Below, in pieces: positions 35,557 through 44,405 of a stretch of 64,000 bases of DNA (position 1 is the stretch's first letter; every line of letters starts with the position of its first letter). A model generated the notes under the pieces. That model was not told where the DNA came from, made no database searches, and saw only the letters and a list, made by a program, of their open reading frames with translations. Made by a program: the position numbers and the translations under genes. Source of the stretch: Desulfovibrio sp. Lineage in GTDB: Bacteria; Desulfobacterota; Desulfovibrionia; Desulfovibrionales; Desulfovibrionaceae. Where the stretch lies: contig JAQYWK010000006.1 of the NCBI GenBank assembly GCA_030145055.1, positions 1 to 64,000 on the forward strand, read 5' to 3'.

Positions 35557-36798
35557 TCATCTCCACAGCTGATTATATATCGTTCCTGCTGTCCAAAAAT
35601 AATAATGATTTCGCCATATAGAGGGAGTTTTATTCCCGACTAAAACTTCCCTTTGCACAGCAGGCTCTGAATGAACCGCGAGTTTGTCTGACTCTACACA
35701 AACGGATGGCATCTTCCTTCTGCCGGTCATGATTACTTCATGGTGATTAAGAAGTGCGTGCATAAAACTTTCCATATTCCCATCATCTGAAACCACTGCT
35801 TTTGCTAGTTGAATAAAACCGCCCGATCTCTCACTATGAGATCTATTTTCAAAATAAAGAAACCTAGCGGCCGCATTACGCAGCTTTTTTTCAAAATCTC
35901 CAAGACCATCTGCTAGTGCACCTATACTACTCCCACCGGCACTATGCATGTATTCGAAACACTCATAAACACACACTAAAAACGGTTCGCACTTTTCAAT
36001 ATTATTTAGCTTGCTTGTGATCTCTGAATGGATCGGATTACAACCTTTGCCAAAATTCTCTTGAAGCTTCGAATGAAAAGCACACGGGGTCAATAGTTGC
36101 TCGGCTTCAGGATCATTCAATATTTCACCACACCCCTTGGCAAATTTAATATGCATATCCTCACCAAGGAGAGTCTTTCGCAAAAGTTCATCAAGCTCAG
36201 GAAGGAGAAACAAAGATTTTAAACATTGTGACACATCTTTCTTTTTTAACAATTCCACAGGTATATACTTTGCCTTGCTACCAATCCATTGCTTAAATAA
36301 CTTTGGTAGTTTTTCTAATTTAGGTGAACTAAAAATTTGCGCTACACTTTCAGGAACATCCCAGTTATCTTTAAGTAACTTGCACCTTCGGCAAGTTCCC
36401 CGGTAATATTGATATAGTCCATTGCAAACAATCCGCGGATCATCACCACCTACGGAGAACTCTTCTGCTACTTCAAGTGCTTTTATTCCAAAGCAACAGT
36501 CGTATTCCTCTGAATGATGCAAATAATACTCAAAAAAACCCTCCAGTACTTTGAAAACCGAACGAAACTGCGAAGGATTATCATCGGGAAGGTCGAGCTT
36601 ATCTTTTAACCAATAAATAAAAAGAACGACCTTAATACCATTTATATCCGTAACCGGAGCTGCCAAATAGGGAACTAGATTTTTCCCAAAAGCACTCCAG
36701 ATAGGCAGAGCCCCTAAAAGATCGCGCCCTCTTGATCTACGCAACATCTCATCATCAATTGACGAGAAATAAGGCATGCGATGTTCAATACCCACCAT
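35557..36798 (-). CDS. first gene of the PLD-SNF2 operon, unknown function
   Basis: 413 residues; AGGAG lies eight bases before the ATG and its stop is four bases from the next start, so it heads the operon. No family recognised. There is a TCRRCKLL Cys pair near residue 135, and the C-terminus has a polar and aromatic end (IWRNHYYFWTAGTIYNQLW). It is mostly helical-looking and cytosolic. As leading gene it could be a target sensor or regulator for the nuclease-helicase pair. Confidence 0.75.
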   Translation of the reverse strand: MVGIEHRMPYFSSIDDEMLRRSRGRDLLGALPIWSAFGKNLVPYLAAPVTDINGIKVVLFIYWLKDKLDLPDDNPSQFRSVFKVLEGFFEYYLHHSEEYDCCFGIKALEVAEEFSVGGDDPRIVCNGLYQYYRGTCRRCKLLKDNWDVPESVAQIFSSPKLEKLPKLFKQWIGSKAKYIPVELLKKKDVSQCLKSLFLLPELDELLRKTLLGEDMHIKFAKGCGEILNDPEAEQLLTPCAFHSKLQENFGKGCNPIHSEITSKLNNIEKCEPFLVCVYECFEYMHSAGGSSIGALADGLGDFEKKLRNAAARFLYFENRSHSERSGGFIQLAKAVVSDDGNMESFMHALLNHHEVIMTGRRKMPSVCVESDKLAVHSEPAVQREVLVGNKTPSIWRNHYYFWTAGTIYNQLWR

Positions 36799-37323
36799 AA
36801 CTATATCTCCTGAATTTTATCTCATAACTACTAAAATGGAGCATCCTCTGACAATTTTGCAGGCCTGCCCTTAAAAATTATCAAAGTCCTTGAAGAGTCA
36901 CATTAAGCATCTATATTTTTTAAAAAAACTACATATAACAATTTTAAGCATGCAACAATAATATATTTAATACTTAAAAAGTTTACTTTATCAGTTCCAT
37001 ACTGACGAACTCATACGTTTGTTTCGAAGTCGACAAAATAGCAGATTTCCCCGGAGTCACAATATAAACTGCAGCCGTAACAACACTGAATTAGCATCAC
37101 AAGCGATGAGGAAGTATGAAAAATATTTTACTATTATTAATGATGTGCTTGCGAGGATTAGGGATGTAACGTTGGTCAATGCTAAGGAGCACAAGTAGTG
37201 GATAAGCTATTTAATATTTATAAGAAAAATTAGTTAAGTACCGATAAGATAAGACCATAAAATTTATATTTTTTTACCAACATAATTGGAGTATGATTCC
37301 CCCCGAATCCGATACAAGAACTA
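36799..37323. other. AT-rich intergenic region upstream of the PLD-SNF2 operon
   Basis: No supported gene. A 30-codon plus-strand frame at 37106-37198 has no ribosome site. The promoter of the minus-strand operon must lie here; nothing more can be fixed by eye. Confidence 0.4.
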
Positions 37324-37640
37324 TCATTTGCTCCTACCCCGTTTCCGTTTCTTCGGCTCCACTTTATCAAGAACCTGACACATAAACGTAAACTCTTGCT
37401 CTTTTACTTCTGTTGCTTCCAGCAAGACATCTAGAATATCCAAGCAGAAGCAAATATTAACGAATGATTCTAAAGATATTTTTCCAGTACGTTCAAACTT
37501 GCGCAGGGTAGAAAGTGACACTCCGGACCGTACAGACAAAGCTTCCTGAGTCCAATTACGTTCAAGACGTTGCTCACGAATATTTTTGCAAACTCTCTAG
37601 AGGCTTCATGAGGAAATTTTGTATCGTTAAATAATACCAT
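37324..37640 (-). pseudogene. HipB-like XRE regulator, frameshifted
   Basis: From the ATG at 37640 the protein reads MVLFNDTKFPHEASREFAK and then leaves frame at a run of five A; with one more A it continues IREQRLERNWTQEALS and on into RSGVSLSTLRKFERTGKISL, the HTH of HipB-type antitoxins, up to the stop at 37324. The last 71 residues are an intact frame but lack the first recognition helices. No hipA kinase gene follows. It is a decayed orphan regulator. Confidence 0.75.
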
Positions 37641-37701
37641 AATGTCACTTAATCACATGAAACCCACATAAACAACACTATAATGATACTTAAATAGTGA
37701 T

Positions 37702-37896
37702 TCATAATCCTGCGGGCATTTGACGCATCTTCAAAGCAACAAACACATATTCCCCTAAATCTTTCCCTTGGTAAGCAGTCTTATTCAAGAGCATCGTCAC
37801 AGATCTAATCTCTTCTGGAGTTTCGGGCAACCGGTCGAATCTATGCCAAACTATATGCTCAATTGCCTGCATCATCTCATTCATGGTGCCCAGCAC
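37702..37896 (-). CDS. short hypothetical protein, doubtful
   Basis: 64 residues from a non-ATG start, or 60 from the ATG at 37884. No good ribosome site. No family recognised. It lies between a decayed regulator and a decayed transposase, so it may be a remnant. Confidence 0.35.
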   Translation of the reverse strand: MLGTMNEMMQAIEHIVWHRFDRLPETPEEIRSVTMLLNKTAYQGKDLGEYVFVALKMRQMPAGL

Positions 37897-37899
37897 GCT

Positions 37900-38395
37900 T
37901 CGATTGTAAGTCTTGCCGTATGAACTTTACCCGCCACACTGAAGCAAAGCCTTGATCTTGTTGTTTGTGCCTTCAGAAACAGGATGCCGAAGCGATGAGT
38001 TACCTGGATATGGCCATGACCTGCAATGGTCTTAATTTTGAAGCTTCAACTCTGCAATCCAATCTGTAATGGCACGGTCTGCCGTTTTCTTGTCTGTTTA
38101 TGATCAGATTTGCCGTAAATCATCTTTAATATAATAAGCTATCGCTAGCGGCTTATTCAGTCTCAATGCATTCATCAATGCACTGTTTTTTATTTCGACT
38201 CTCATCTAGATTCTCTGGTTTTTTCATAAGCATCCAACGTGTTCTTTTCACGGTCCTCTTCTCCATTGGTGAAAATATTTCCTGAATAACTGCCGCCGTA
38301 TTTGGGTAATTTATCATTCATGAGCTGGACTACATGAAAACGATTAAAAACTAGAGCTGCACCCTTCAAGTTCTCGTAGAATTATTGAGAGAATG
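37900..38395 (-). pseudogene. ISL3-family transposase remnant, several frames
   Basis: Read on the minus strand in shifting frames: ALVFNRFHVVQLMNDKL, the strand around a catalytic Asp of ISL3 DDE transposases (here Asn in place of Asp: FNRFH for FDRFH), then KNTLDAYEKTRESR or, in another frame, WMLMKKPENLDESRNKKQ, and near 37960 a GTNNKIKALL-like segment (KAQTTRSRLCF in one frame, shifted). Stops and shifts interrupt it throughout; both ends are missing. Confidence 0.7.
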
Positions 38396-38577
38396 CGTAA
38401 GGGGGATTGTTAGGGTATGAAATGCTGGACCAAAGCATTTTGATTATATATAAAGGCAATGTTATTATTTATAGATAAATTTGATTTTAGATGACATAAA
38501 TATGAGTTGCTTAAATCTCAATTTATTGGACGAGTGAACTAAATCATCCATGTTTTATACTCATTAAGGATCTAAAA

Positions 38578-39057
38578 ATGATAAAATATATATACGCTTT
38601 CCTACTTTTTATATTCCTATTATTCCCTGCATCCGGCTGCATCAAAAGCACATCAAGCTCCAACAATTCACACGGTTATACCGCAGAAAATGTATATTTT
38701 GAAAAAACTTTTATCGAAATTTCAGACAAAACAGATGCTTTTAATAACGGCTATTTCCAAGTTATCGGGAGGGGTGAAGGCGATACAAAAGAAATGGCTC
38801 TACTTGCGGCAAGATCTGTTGCGCAAGCTCGTTTAGTAGAGATCATTTACGGACTTGAAGTCGAAAGAGACACATTGGTTAAAAATGGAAAAATCGAAGA
38901 AGATGTAATCAGTCTCAAATCAAAAGGATTTATTAAATTCGCGTCTGTTTGCGGTGAGCAATACAACCCGAATACACACCATGCAGAGGTCTGTCTAAAG
39001 TTAATGCTTAAAACAGGCGGACTCGGTGATTTAGTGGAAGTCCTTATAATTAAATAG
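38578..39057 (+). CDS. lipoprotein, LPP20-like
   Basis: 159 residues. Signal peptide with lipobox PASGC, lipidated Cys at 21. The rest has the pattern of LPP20/FlgT-type proteins (GRGEGDTKEMALLAARSVAQAR: a helix following a strand-turn). It is exported and membrane-anchored. It leads a four-gene exported cluster (38578-43959), AAGGA upstream. Confidence 0.75.
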   Translation: MIKYIYAFLLFIFLLFPASGCIKSTSSSNNSHGYTAENVYFEKTFIEISDKTDAFNNGYFQVIGRGEGDTKEMALLAARSVAQARLVEIIYGLEVERDTLVKNGKIEEDVISLKSKGFIKFASVCGEQYNPNTHHAEVCLKLMLKTGGLGDLVEVLIIK

Positions 39058-39088
39058 CTAGAATAGATGATAAACGAGAGTTTTAGAT

Positions 39089-40024
39089 ATGAAAAAATTA
39101 GTTATGTTAATAGCGGTATGTTTTGCAATAGTCTCTTACGCTTTTCCTGCGGTTGCTGAAAGTAAGAAGCAACTATCAAGACCTTCAATTTTGGTAGAAT
39201 CTGAAGGCGAAGCATGTCTCGGAACGGACAAAACCAGGTCGCAGGTTATAAAACTTGCGTTGGATAAAGCAAAGCGGCTCGCATCCGAACAAGCCAGCAC
39301 CCATGTTTCAAGAGAAACGAGTCTGATTAAAGGAAAACTGGAGACAGATTTCATAGATGTTTATTCAAGAGCCACAGTAAAGATTCTCAAAGAACTTGAG
39401 AAGGGCTGGGTCAAATCTGCAAAACAAACTGGATATGTTGATGAATGTTATAGAATAAAAATTCGAGCAGAGATTTTCCCCGCAGATGTTGACTTCAATA
39501 GTATTTCAGGACGTAAAATCATAAGTGATCCTCGCTTGCCCCTTACAGTTGAACTCTGGACAGACAAGGCTTCTTATAACTTAGGGGATGAGTTGAAATT
39601 TTACTTTCGAGGCAACAAACCGTTTTATGCTAAGGCCGTATACAAGGACGCGGAAGAGAATTTGATTGAAGTAACCCCTTCTCACAAATCTAAATACTAT
39701 AAAGGCGGGGTTGTGTATGAAATCCCCAGTAATAAAGATAAATTTACCTTATTGATAACCCCTCCATTTGGAAATGAAAAACTAATTCTTTACACATCCA
39801 CCGCACCTATGAGCCGCTACGACGGGCAACAGTCTGGTGAATTATATTTGATACGAGGCGGGGCGGATGATTTGGGAACAACTACCCGCGGACTTACAAT
39901 TCTACAAAACTCAAAAAGTGGCAAAAATTCTGCGCGAGCTGAATTTGCAGAGACTGAAGCTAAAGTGAAAGTCCTAAGTATAAAAAAAGACAAAGATACT
40001 TTTAAAATTCGTGGAATCCAATGA
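39089..40024 (+). CDS. exported protein with DUF4384 domain
   Basis: 311 residues with a signal peptide (cleavage likely after AVAES or just before, near residue 24). Residues 30-145 form an LPP20-like domain like the preceding protein (helix ALDKAKRLASEQAST). Residues about 155-250 match DUF4384 (LTVELWTDKASYNLGDELKF), a beta-domain found in exported proteins, often with peptidase or kinase partners. The C-terminal 50 residues are charged. Likely functions with its neighbours in the periplasm. Confidence 0.8.
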   Translation: MKKLVMLIAVCFAIVSYAFPAVAESKKQLSRPSILVESEGEACLGTDKTRSQVIKLALDKAKRLASEQASTHVSRETSLIKGKLETDFIDVYSRATVKILKELEKGWVKSAKQTGYVDECYRIKIRAEIFPADVDFNSISGRKIISDPRLPLTVELWTDKASYNLGDELKFYFRGNKPFYAKAVYKDAEENLIEVTPSHKSKYYKGGVVYEIPSNKDKFTLLITPPFGNEKLILYTSTAPMSRYDGQQSGELYLIRGGADDLGTTTRGLTILQNSKSGKNSARAEFAETEAKVKVLSIKKDKDTFKIRGIQ

Positions 40025-40189
40025 GATACGCCTTTATAAACCACCCATTATATCTTCATGTATCTTAAGATTAGCATTCCAATCAAATCAGACATATGAT
40101 AAGGAATCAAACATTGCGTTGAAAAATATATTTGTTCCATCCACATAAACAACTAGAAGACCATCAACCCACATTTATAAGCAAAACTT

Positions 40190-40861
40190 ATGACCACAAT
40201 TAGCCACCAAAAAGCAGCTCTCAATCTTTTACTAATCCTAATGCTAAGCTGCTCCTTTTATGGGTGCAAAAAAAATATATCAACACTCAGTTTTTCAACC
40301 AGCAAGCAAGAAGTACCCTCAGCAGAATATCCTAAAATAAAAGTCGCATTAATTGATTTTATGCCTCTTCCTAATGTCAATAGATTCAAATACCCCGTAA
40401 ATAAAAAAGTGATGACTCGTGAATTTTACTGCGCGGAAAAAGATCCAGTTTACAAAAAAGGCTACTTTATCCCCAAAGAATACAGACGCATAATTAGGGA
40501 AAACATTCAGTTTTCTGCCCAGCTTCAAGACATTGACCTGACAGTCCATAATTCGCTTACAGGCATTGTTAAAGGGAGATATGGACTCGTTATAACTGGG
40601 CGAATTATAAATGCTAAAGTATCAGACCTAGCACTAATTGAAATAGAGCTTCTAGTTCTCGACGGGACAACATTCCAGTTATTGCACCGTACAAAAATAT
40701 CTCACACAGAATCTAGAAGACAAAGCGATCCGATTCACACCCCAATTCATTTTATTGGGGAGCATGAAAAGGATTTCAATGAGCAACGCACATTACTTTC
40801 ATACACTGCACACATGCTCGCATACAAAATATTCGAAAAATCTTTTGAGGATTATAAATAA
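40190..40861 (+). CDS. lipoprotein of the CHAT cluster
   Basis: 223 residues; signal peptide with lipobox (LSCSFYGC), lipidated Cys near 26. The mature part has alternating strands (YPKIKVALIDFMPL; GRYGLVITGRIINAKVSDL) with no family recognised. Its stop overlaps the next ATG by one base (TAATG), so it is coupled to the CHAT gene. Confidence 0.75.
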   Translation: MTTISHQKAALNLLLILMLSCSFYGCKKNISTLSFSTSKQEVPSAEYPKIKVALIDFMPLPNVNRFKYPVNKKVMTREFYCAEKDPVYKKGYFIPKEYRRIIRENIQFSAQLQDIDLTVHNSLTGIVKGRYGLVITGRIINAKVSDLALIEIELLVLDGTTFQLLHRTKISHTESRRQSDPIHTPIHFIGEHEKDFNEQRTLLSYTAHMLAYKIFEKSFEDYK

Positions 40862-43800
40862 TGAAAACGGCTTTAACTCCCCTATTCATTGTTGCACTGC
40901 TCTTATTTTCACTGCCATCTCATACCCGTGCAAATGAGATGGCTTGGACTCCAGAAGAATCTCTTTGTGCGACGGATTTTCATGCGTATGTCTCATTTTT
41001 CAAAGAAAAAAAGAAATTCAATAGCCTTGTTCAGCTGCTTGAACACGAACTTAAACAAATCGATGAACGGCATCAGAAAAACAACAAAAGCACAAACTTT
41101 GATGAGATAGAAACCAAATTATATATTCTTGACGACCTTGCAGACATATACACATACGGCCTTGTAGATTTTACAAAAGCAAAAGAGGTCAACGCCCAGG
41201 TTGAAACTATTTATCAATCAATAAAAACTAAAACACTCAAAGACCTGCCTGTTTCTTCATACTTCAATAATTATCGTTTCCTATATTACACTTTCTACTC
41301 TGAAAGCTCTATGCTCGGAGGCAACGACAAGATGGATTTCGCCTTTCCAGAAGAATTCATCTATTCAATCCGCCAATCTGACTTTGAAAAAGTCGGAAAG
41401 AGAATTGAAATAAGGACATCATTTATCAACCATAAACTTGGAAATTCCACTCCAGCAGTCACTTCCGTTGCGCATGGAGCTAACCTTGATCCAGACCTTT
41501 TAAGCTCACATCTCAGCTTGATTGATTTTTCTCCCGAATATTCACAATTCGAGAGGCTTTTTCTAAAAGCACAATTTGCAATGCCAGTGCTACACTCCAA
41601 GAAAAAAGAAAATCCCCTATTTATTTCGACAATTCTGCAATCAAACAGCACAGCTCTTAATTCTTATCCTGAAGCATCATCCGAAAAACTCTACAGACTC
41701 AGCCTCATGAATTACTGGTTAGTCCTTGCACAAATTAAAACGGGACAACCAGCAACAGCACTCAAACACCATGAAAAACTTCTTGAGAACATCCAGCAAC
41801 TAGAAAGAACCACCCTTAATAACTATACCGAAGCAGAAAGATTACTCAGAGAGTATTATCAAAAAGAGCTTACTTCAAAAAACGAAACTCGCCAAAATTA
41901 TAAATCATTATTATCCGGCCTAGCAAAAGTAGGAGTAATTATAGCTAAGGCAGGTCTTGTTATTGCCGGTGCTGCTGGAGACGTAGCTATAGCAGCAGGG
42001 ACTGGGCATGCGGGTACACATCTCACAGAAATGGCTTTTAAAATATCCACAGCAGGCGAGACCGCAGATTGGGGAGCCGGAGATGCCGTCATGGAAGCGG
42101 AAATGCTCTCACCTTTGATGACTCTCGATGAAAACAACCCAGAACGTCTAAAAAATGTAATGTCACCCTACACGCTAAAACTTAATCGCTTTTTTAATAA
42201 ATATGACCTTATCCGCTACCTGTCGGCGGTCGGCGATGCATATGCGGATATTGGAGAGTACGAGGCGGCATACGAACAGTATGCTGAAGCTATCACGGTG
42301 GTAGAAAACCAAAGAATTACTATCCGCTCAGAATCGCAAAAAGTGTCATTTTTTGCTTTTAAACAAGACCTCTATAGAAAAATGATCTCATCCTTAATAG
42401 CGAGACAGCGCCCCGAGCTAGCTCTTGATTACGTTGAAAGATCAAAATCAAGAGCTTTCCTGGATATCATTGCAGGGCAAGACGTTCAGCTCAAAAATAG
42501 TGTCCAAAATGACCTTTCAAATAAATACACTATGAACCGTATGGTTGTAGATAGCTTTTATGAAAAAGGGTCCACAAGTAATGACCAAGTTGAACTGCTT
42601 TCAGAAAATATGCGGGGAATTAAAAAAATAAGCACCGAAATAGATACAAATGAAGTGCAGGAAATTTTTTCTCTTTCCAATATTAATGCTCTACCCTCCC
42701 AGGAAATTCAACGTTTAGTAGATCCCGGGACAGCAATTCTTGAATACTACGTATTTGATGACCGCATAGTGATCTTCACAATTAAAAATTCCGGCATCAC
42801 TTACAATGAAAAAAAGATCGAATATAAAGAGCTCTGCAGAGATATAAATAAATTTCGCAATTCTTTATCAAAAAAAGAATATGGTAAAAGTCTTGCCCGT
42901 AAACTCTACAAAACACTCTTAAAGCCCGTAAAAAATGAAATAAAAAACTGCAAAAGATTAATCATAATACCGCATAGAGCTCTTCATTACATACCGTTCC
43001 ACGCGCTTCGTTCCAGAAAAGGGTATGTGGTATTTGAACATGCGATTTCCTACTCTCCAAGTGCAACAGTCCTTTCCATTGTTGAAAACAAAAAATCCGC
43101 AGAAAATGACAGTGCACTTATAATTGGAAACCCGACAGAAAACCTTCCTTACGCAGAAAAAGAAGCCTTAACTATCGCAAAAAGAATTCAAAATTCCACA
43201 GTTGCCATCGGTTCAAATGGAACCGAAACCATGATCAAAGAAGATGCAGAAAATTACAAAATCATACATATTGCAACTCATGGAGTTTTCAACCCAGAAG
43301 AGCCACTAAAGTCGCAATTACTTTTAGGTGCAGACGACAAAAATGATGGCAAACTTCTGGCCTCTGAAATATTCAGCTGCAAATGGAAGGCTTCTCTTGT
43401 CACACTATCCGCATGTGAAACAGGTGCAAGTCTCTACAATTCAGGGGATGAACTTATAGGTCTACAGCGAGCTGTTTTCTTTGCTGGAACTAAATCTCTG
43501 CTAGCCTCGTCATGGAAAGTTGATGACAAATCAACAGGCTACCTGATGGGCCGTTTTTACAAACATCTTGCTAAAAACCCGAAAGATAGAGCCTTGCAAA
43601 AAGCTCAGATTGATACTCTTAGAAAATATGGACGCCCCTTTCATTGGGCTTCGTTCAAGCTGATGGGATCTCCGCGCAGAGTTTTCAATCCAGAATACCG
43701 CGTAACAATCAATACTACTCCTGATGATTCAAAAGTGGTTATACTAGGAACACCAAAGCGTAATGGACCATACCTACGCCTCCCCTCAGGTGATTATGAT

Positions 43801-43959
43801 CTTAAAATTTCCCATAAAGGATATAAACAACGTAATGCAACAATGACGATTGGCGATGAGGATGAAATAATTAGAATCAGGCCGTTAAAGAAAGTTAAGC
43901 CTGCCAAAAGTAAAGCAGATAAAAAAGACAAGGATAAAGACATAGCGAAAGCCGCTTAA
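40861..43959 (+). CDS. exported TPR-CHAT protease with C-terminal PEGA domain
   Basis: 1032 residues. Signal peptide (cleavage near ANEM, about 25). TPR-like helical repeats from about 40 to 560 (SAVGDAYADIGEYEAAYEQY is a clear TPR), interrupted by a Gly/Ala-rich hydrophobic segment about 355-385. The CHAT caspase-like domain covers about 660-935: catalytic His in IIHIATHGVF (about 806) and Cys in TLSACETGAS (about 851), both present. A PEGA-like beta-domain (about 945-1015, VTINTTPDDSKVVIL) and a Lys-rich tail follow. It is a predicted secreted or periplasmic cysteine protease, unusual because most defence CHAT proteins are cytosolic. Confidence 0.9.
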   Translation: MKTALTPLFIVALLLFSLPSHTRANEMAWTPEESLCATDFHAYVSFFKEKKKFNSLVQLLEHELKQIDERHQKNNKSTNFDEIETKLYILDDLADIYTYGLVDFTKAKEVNAQVETIYQSIKTKTLKDLPVSSYFNNYRFLYYTFYSESSMLGGNDKMDFAFPEEFIYSIRQSDFEKVGKRIEIRTSFINHKLGNSTPAVTSVAHGANLDPDLLSSHLSLIDFSPEYSQFERLFLKAQFAMPVLHSKKKENPLFISTILQSNSTALNSYPEASSEKLYRLSLMNYWLVLAQIKTGQPATALKHHEKLLENIQQLERTTLNNYTEAERLLREYYQKELTSKNETRQNYKSLLSGLAKVGVIIAKAGLVIAGAAGDVAIAAGTGHAGTHLTEMAFKISTAGETADWGAGDAVMEAEMLSPLMTLDENNPERLKNVMSPYTLKLNRFFNKYDLIRYLSAVGDAYADIGEYEAAYEQYAEAITVVENQRITIRSESQKVSFFAFKQDLYRKMISSLIARQRPELALDYVERSKSRAFLDIIAGQDVQLKNSVQNDLSNKYTMNRMVVDSFYEKGSTSNDQVELLSENMRGIKKISTEIDTNEVQEIFSLSNINALPSQEIQRLVDPGTAILEYYVFDDRIVIFTIKNSGITYNEKKIEYKELCRDINKFRNSLSKKEYGKSLARKLYKTLLKPVKNEIKNCKRLIIIPHRALHYIPFHALRSRKGYVVFEHAISYSPSATVLSIVENKKSAENDSALIIGNPTENLPYAEKEALTIAKRIQNSTVAIGSNGTETMIKEDAENYKIIHIATHGVFNPEEPLKSQLLLGADDKNDGKLLASEIFSCKWKASLVTLSACETGASLYNSGDELIGLQRAVFFAGTKSLLASSWKVDDKSTGYLMGRFYKHLAKNPKDRALQKAQIDTLRKYGRPFHWASFKLMGSPRRVFNPEYRVTINTTPDDSKVVILGTPKRNGPYLRLPSGDYDLKISHKGYKQRNATMTIGDEDEIIRIRPLKKVKPAKSKADKKDKDKDIAKAA

Positions 43960-44084
43960 TTTAGGTTCATCCGGTTAAAGAATACTTTTCAAAAAAATTG
44001 ACATGGCGACCACCTAATGAAAAAAAATAAACAGATGAAAATGGGTGAAAATAGTTATTTATGACCTTCTTATACATCATTCAG

Positions 44085-44400
44085 CCCCTACCCCCTCTTC
44101 CGAAAAGGAATAACCTTACCACCGTCCCCGCTATCACCAAGCATATCGAGAGCAGAGCGTGCTGCGTCCTCATCACCGTGCATATAGCGTAACGCCATAG
44201 CTGGAACTTTCCAGCCCATGACATCCATCAGGGACCGTAGATCCTGCACCTTTGCCAGTTCCGTTGCTACAGTATGACGAATGGTATGAAAGCTAATGCG
44301 GTCCAGTCTGTCTCGCCCTTCGTTAAAGCCAAGCGTGTTAACGACATTAGCAAAGGCTAATGGAGCCTCACCGAAAGAAAGCCCTCAAAAAGTGAACTGC
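44085..44400 (-). pseudogene. second tyrosine recombinase remnant
   Basis: On the minus strand the sequence reads ISFHTIRHTVATELAK (the HxxR box) and LMDVMGWKVPAMALRYMHGD, with the catalytic Tyr in MALRYMHG. The N-terminus and one in-frame stop (FTF*GLSF) show decay. It is unlike the adjacent intact integrase in sequence, so it belongs to a different past integration at the same site. Confidence 0.85.
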
Positions 44401-44405
44401 TCAGT

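Noticed and set aside
29435-36798. Calling the three-gene operon DISARM
   Set aside because: SNF2 and PLD proteins are shared, but DrmA, DrmB and the methyltransferase are absent, and the first gene is not recognised.
37106-37198. 30-codon plus-strand frame in the gap upstream of the PLD operon
   Set aside because: No ribosome site, no family and no partner; chance length in AT-rich sequence.
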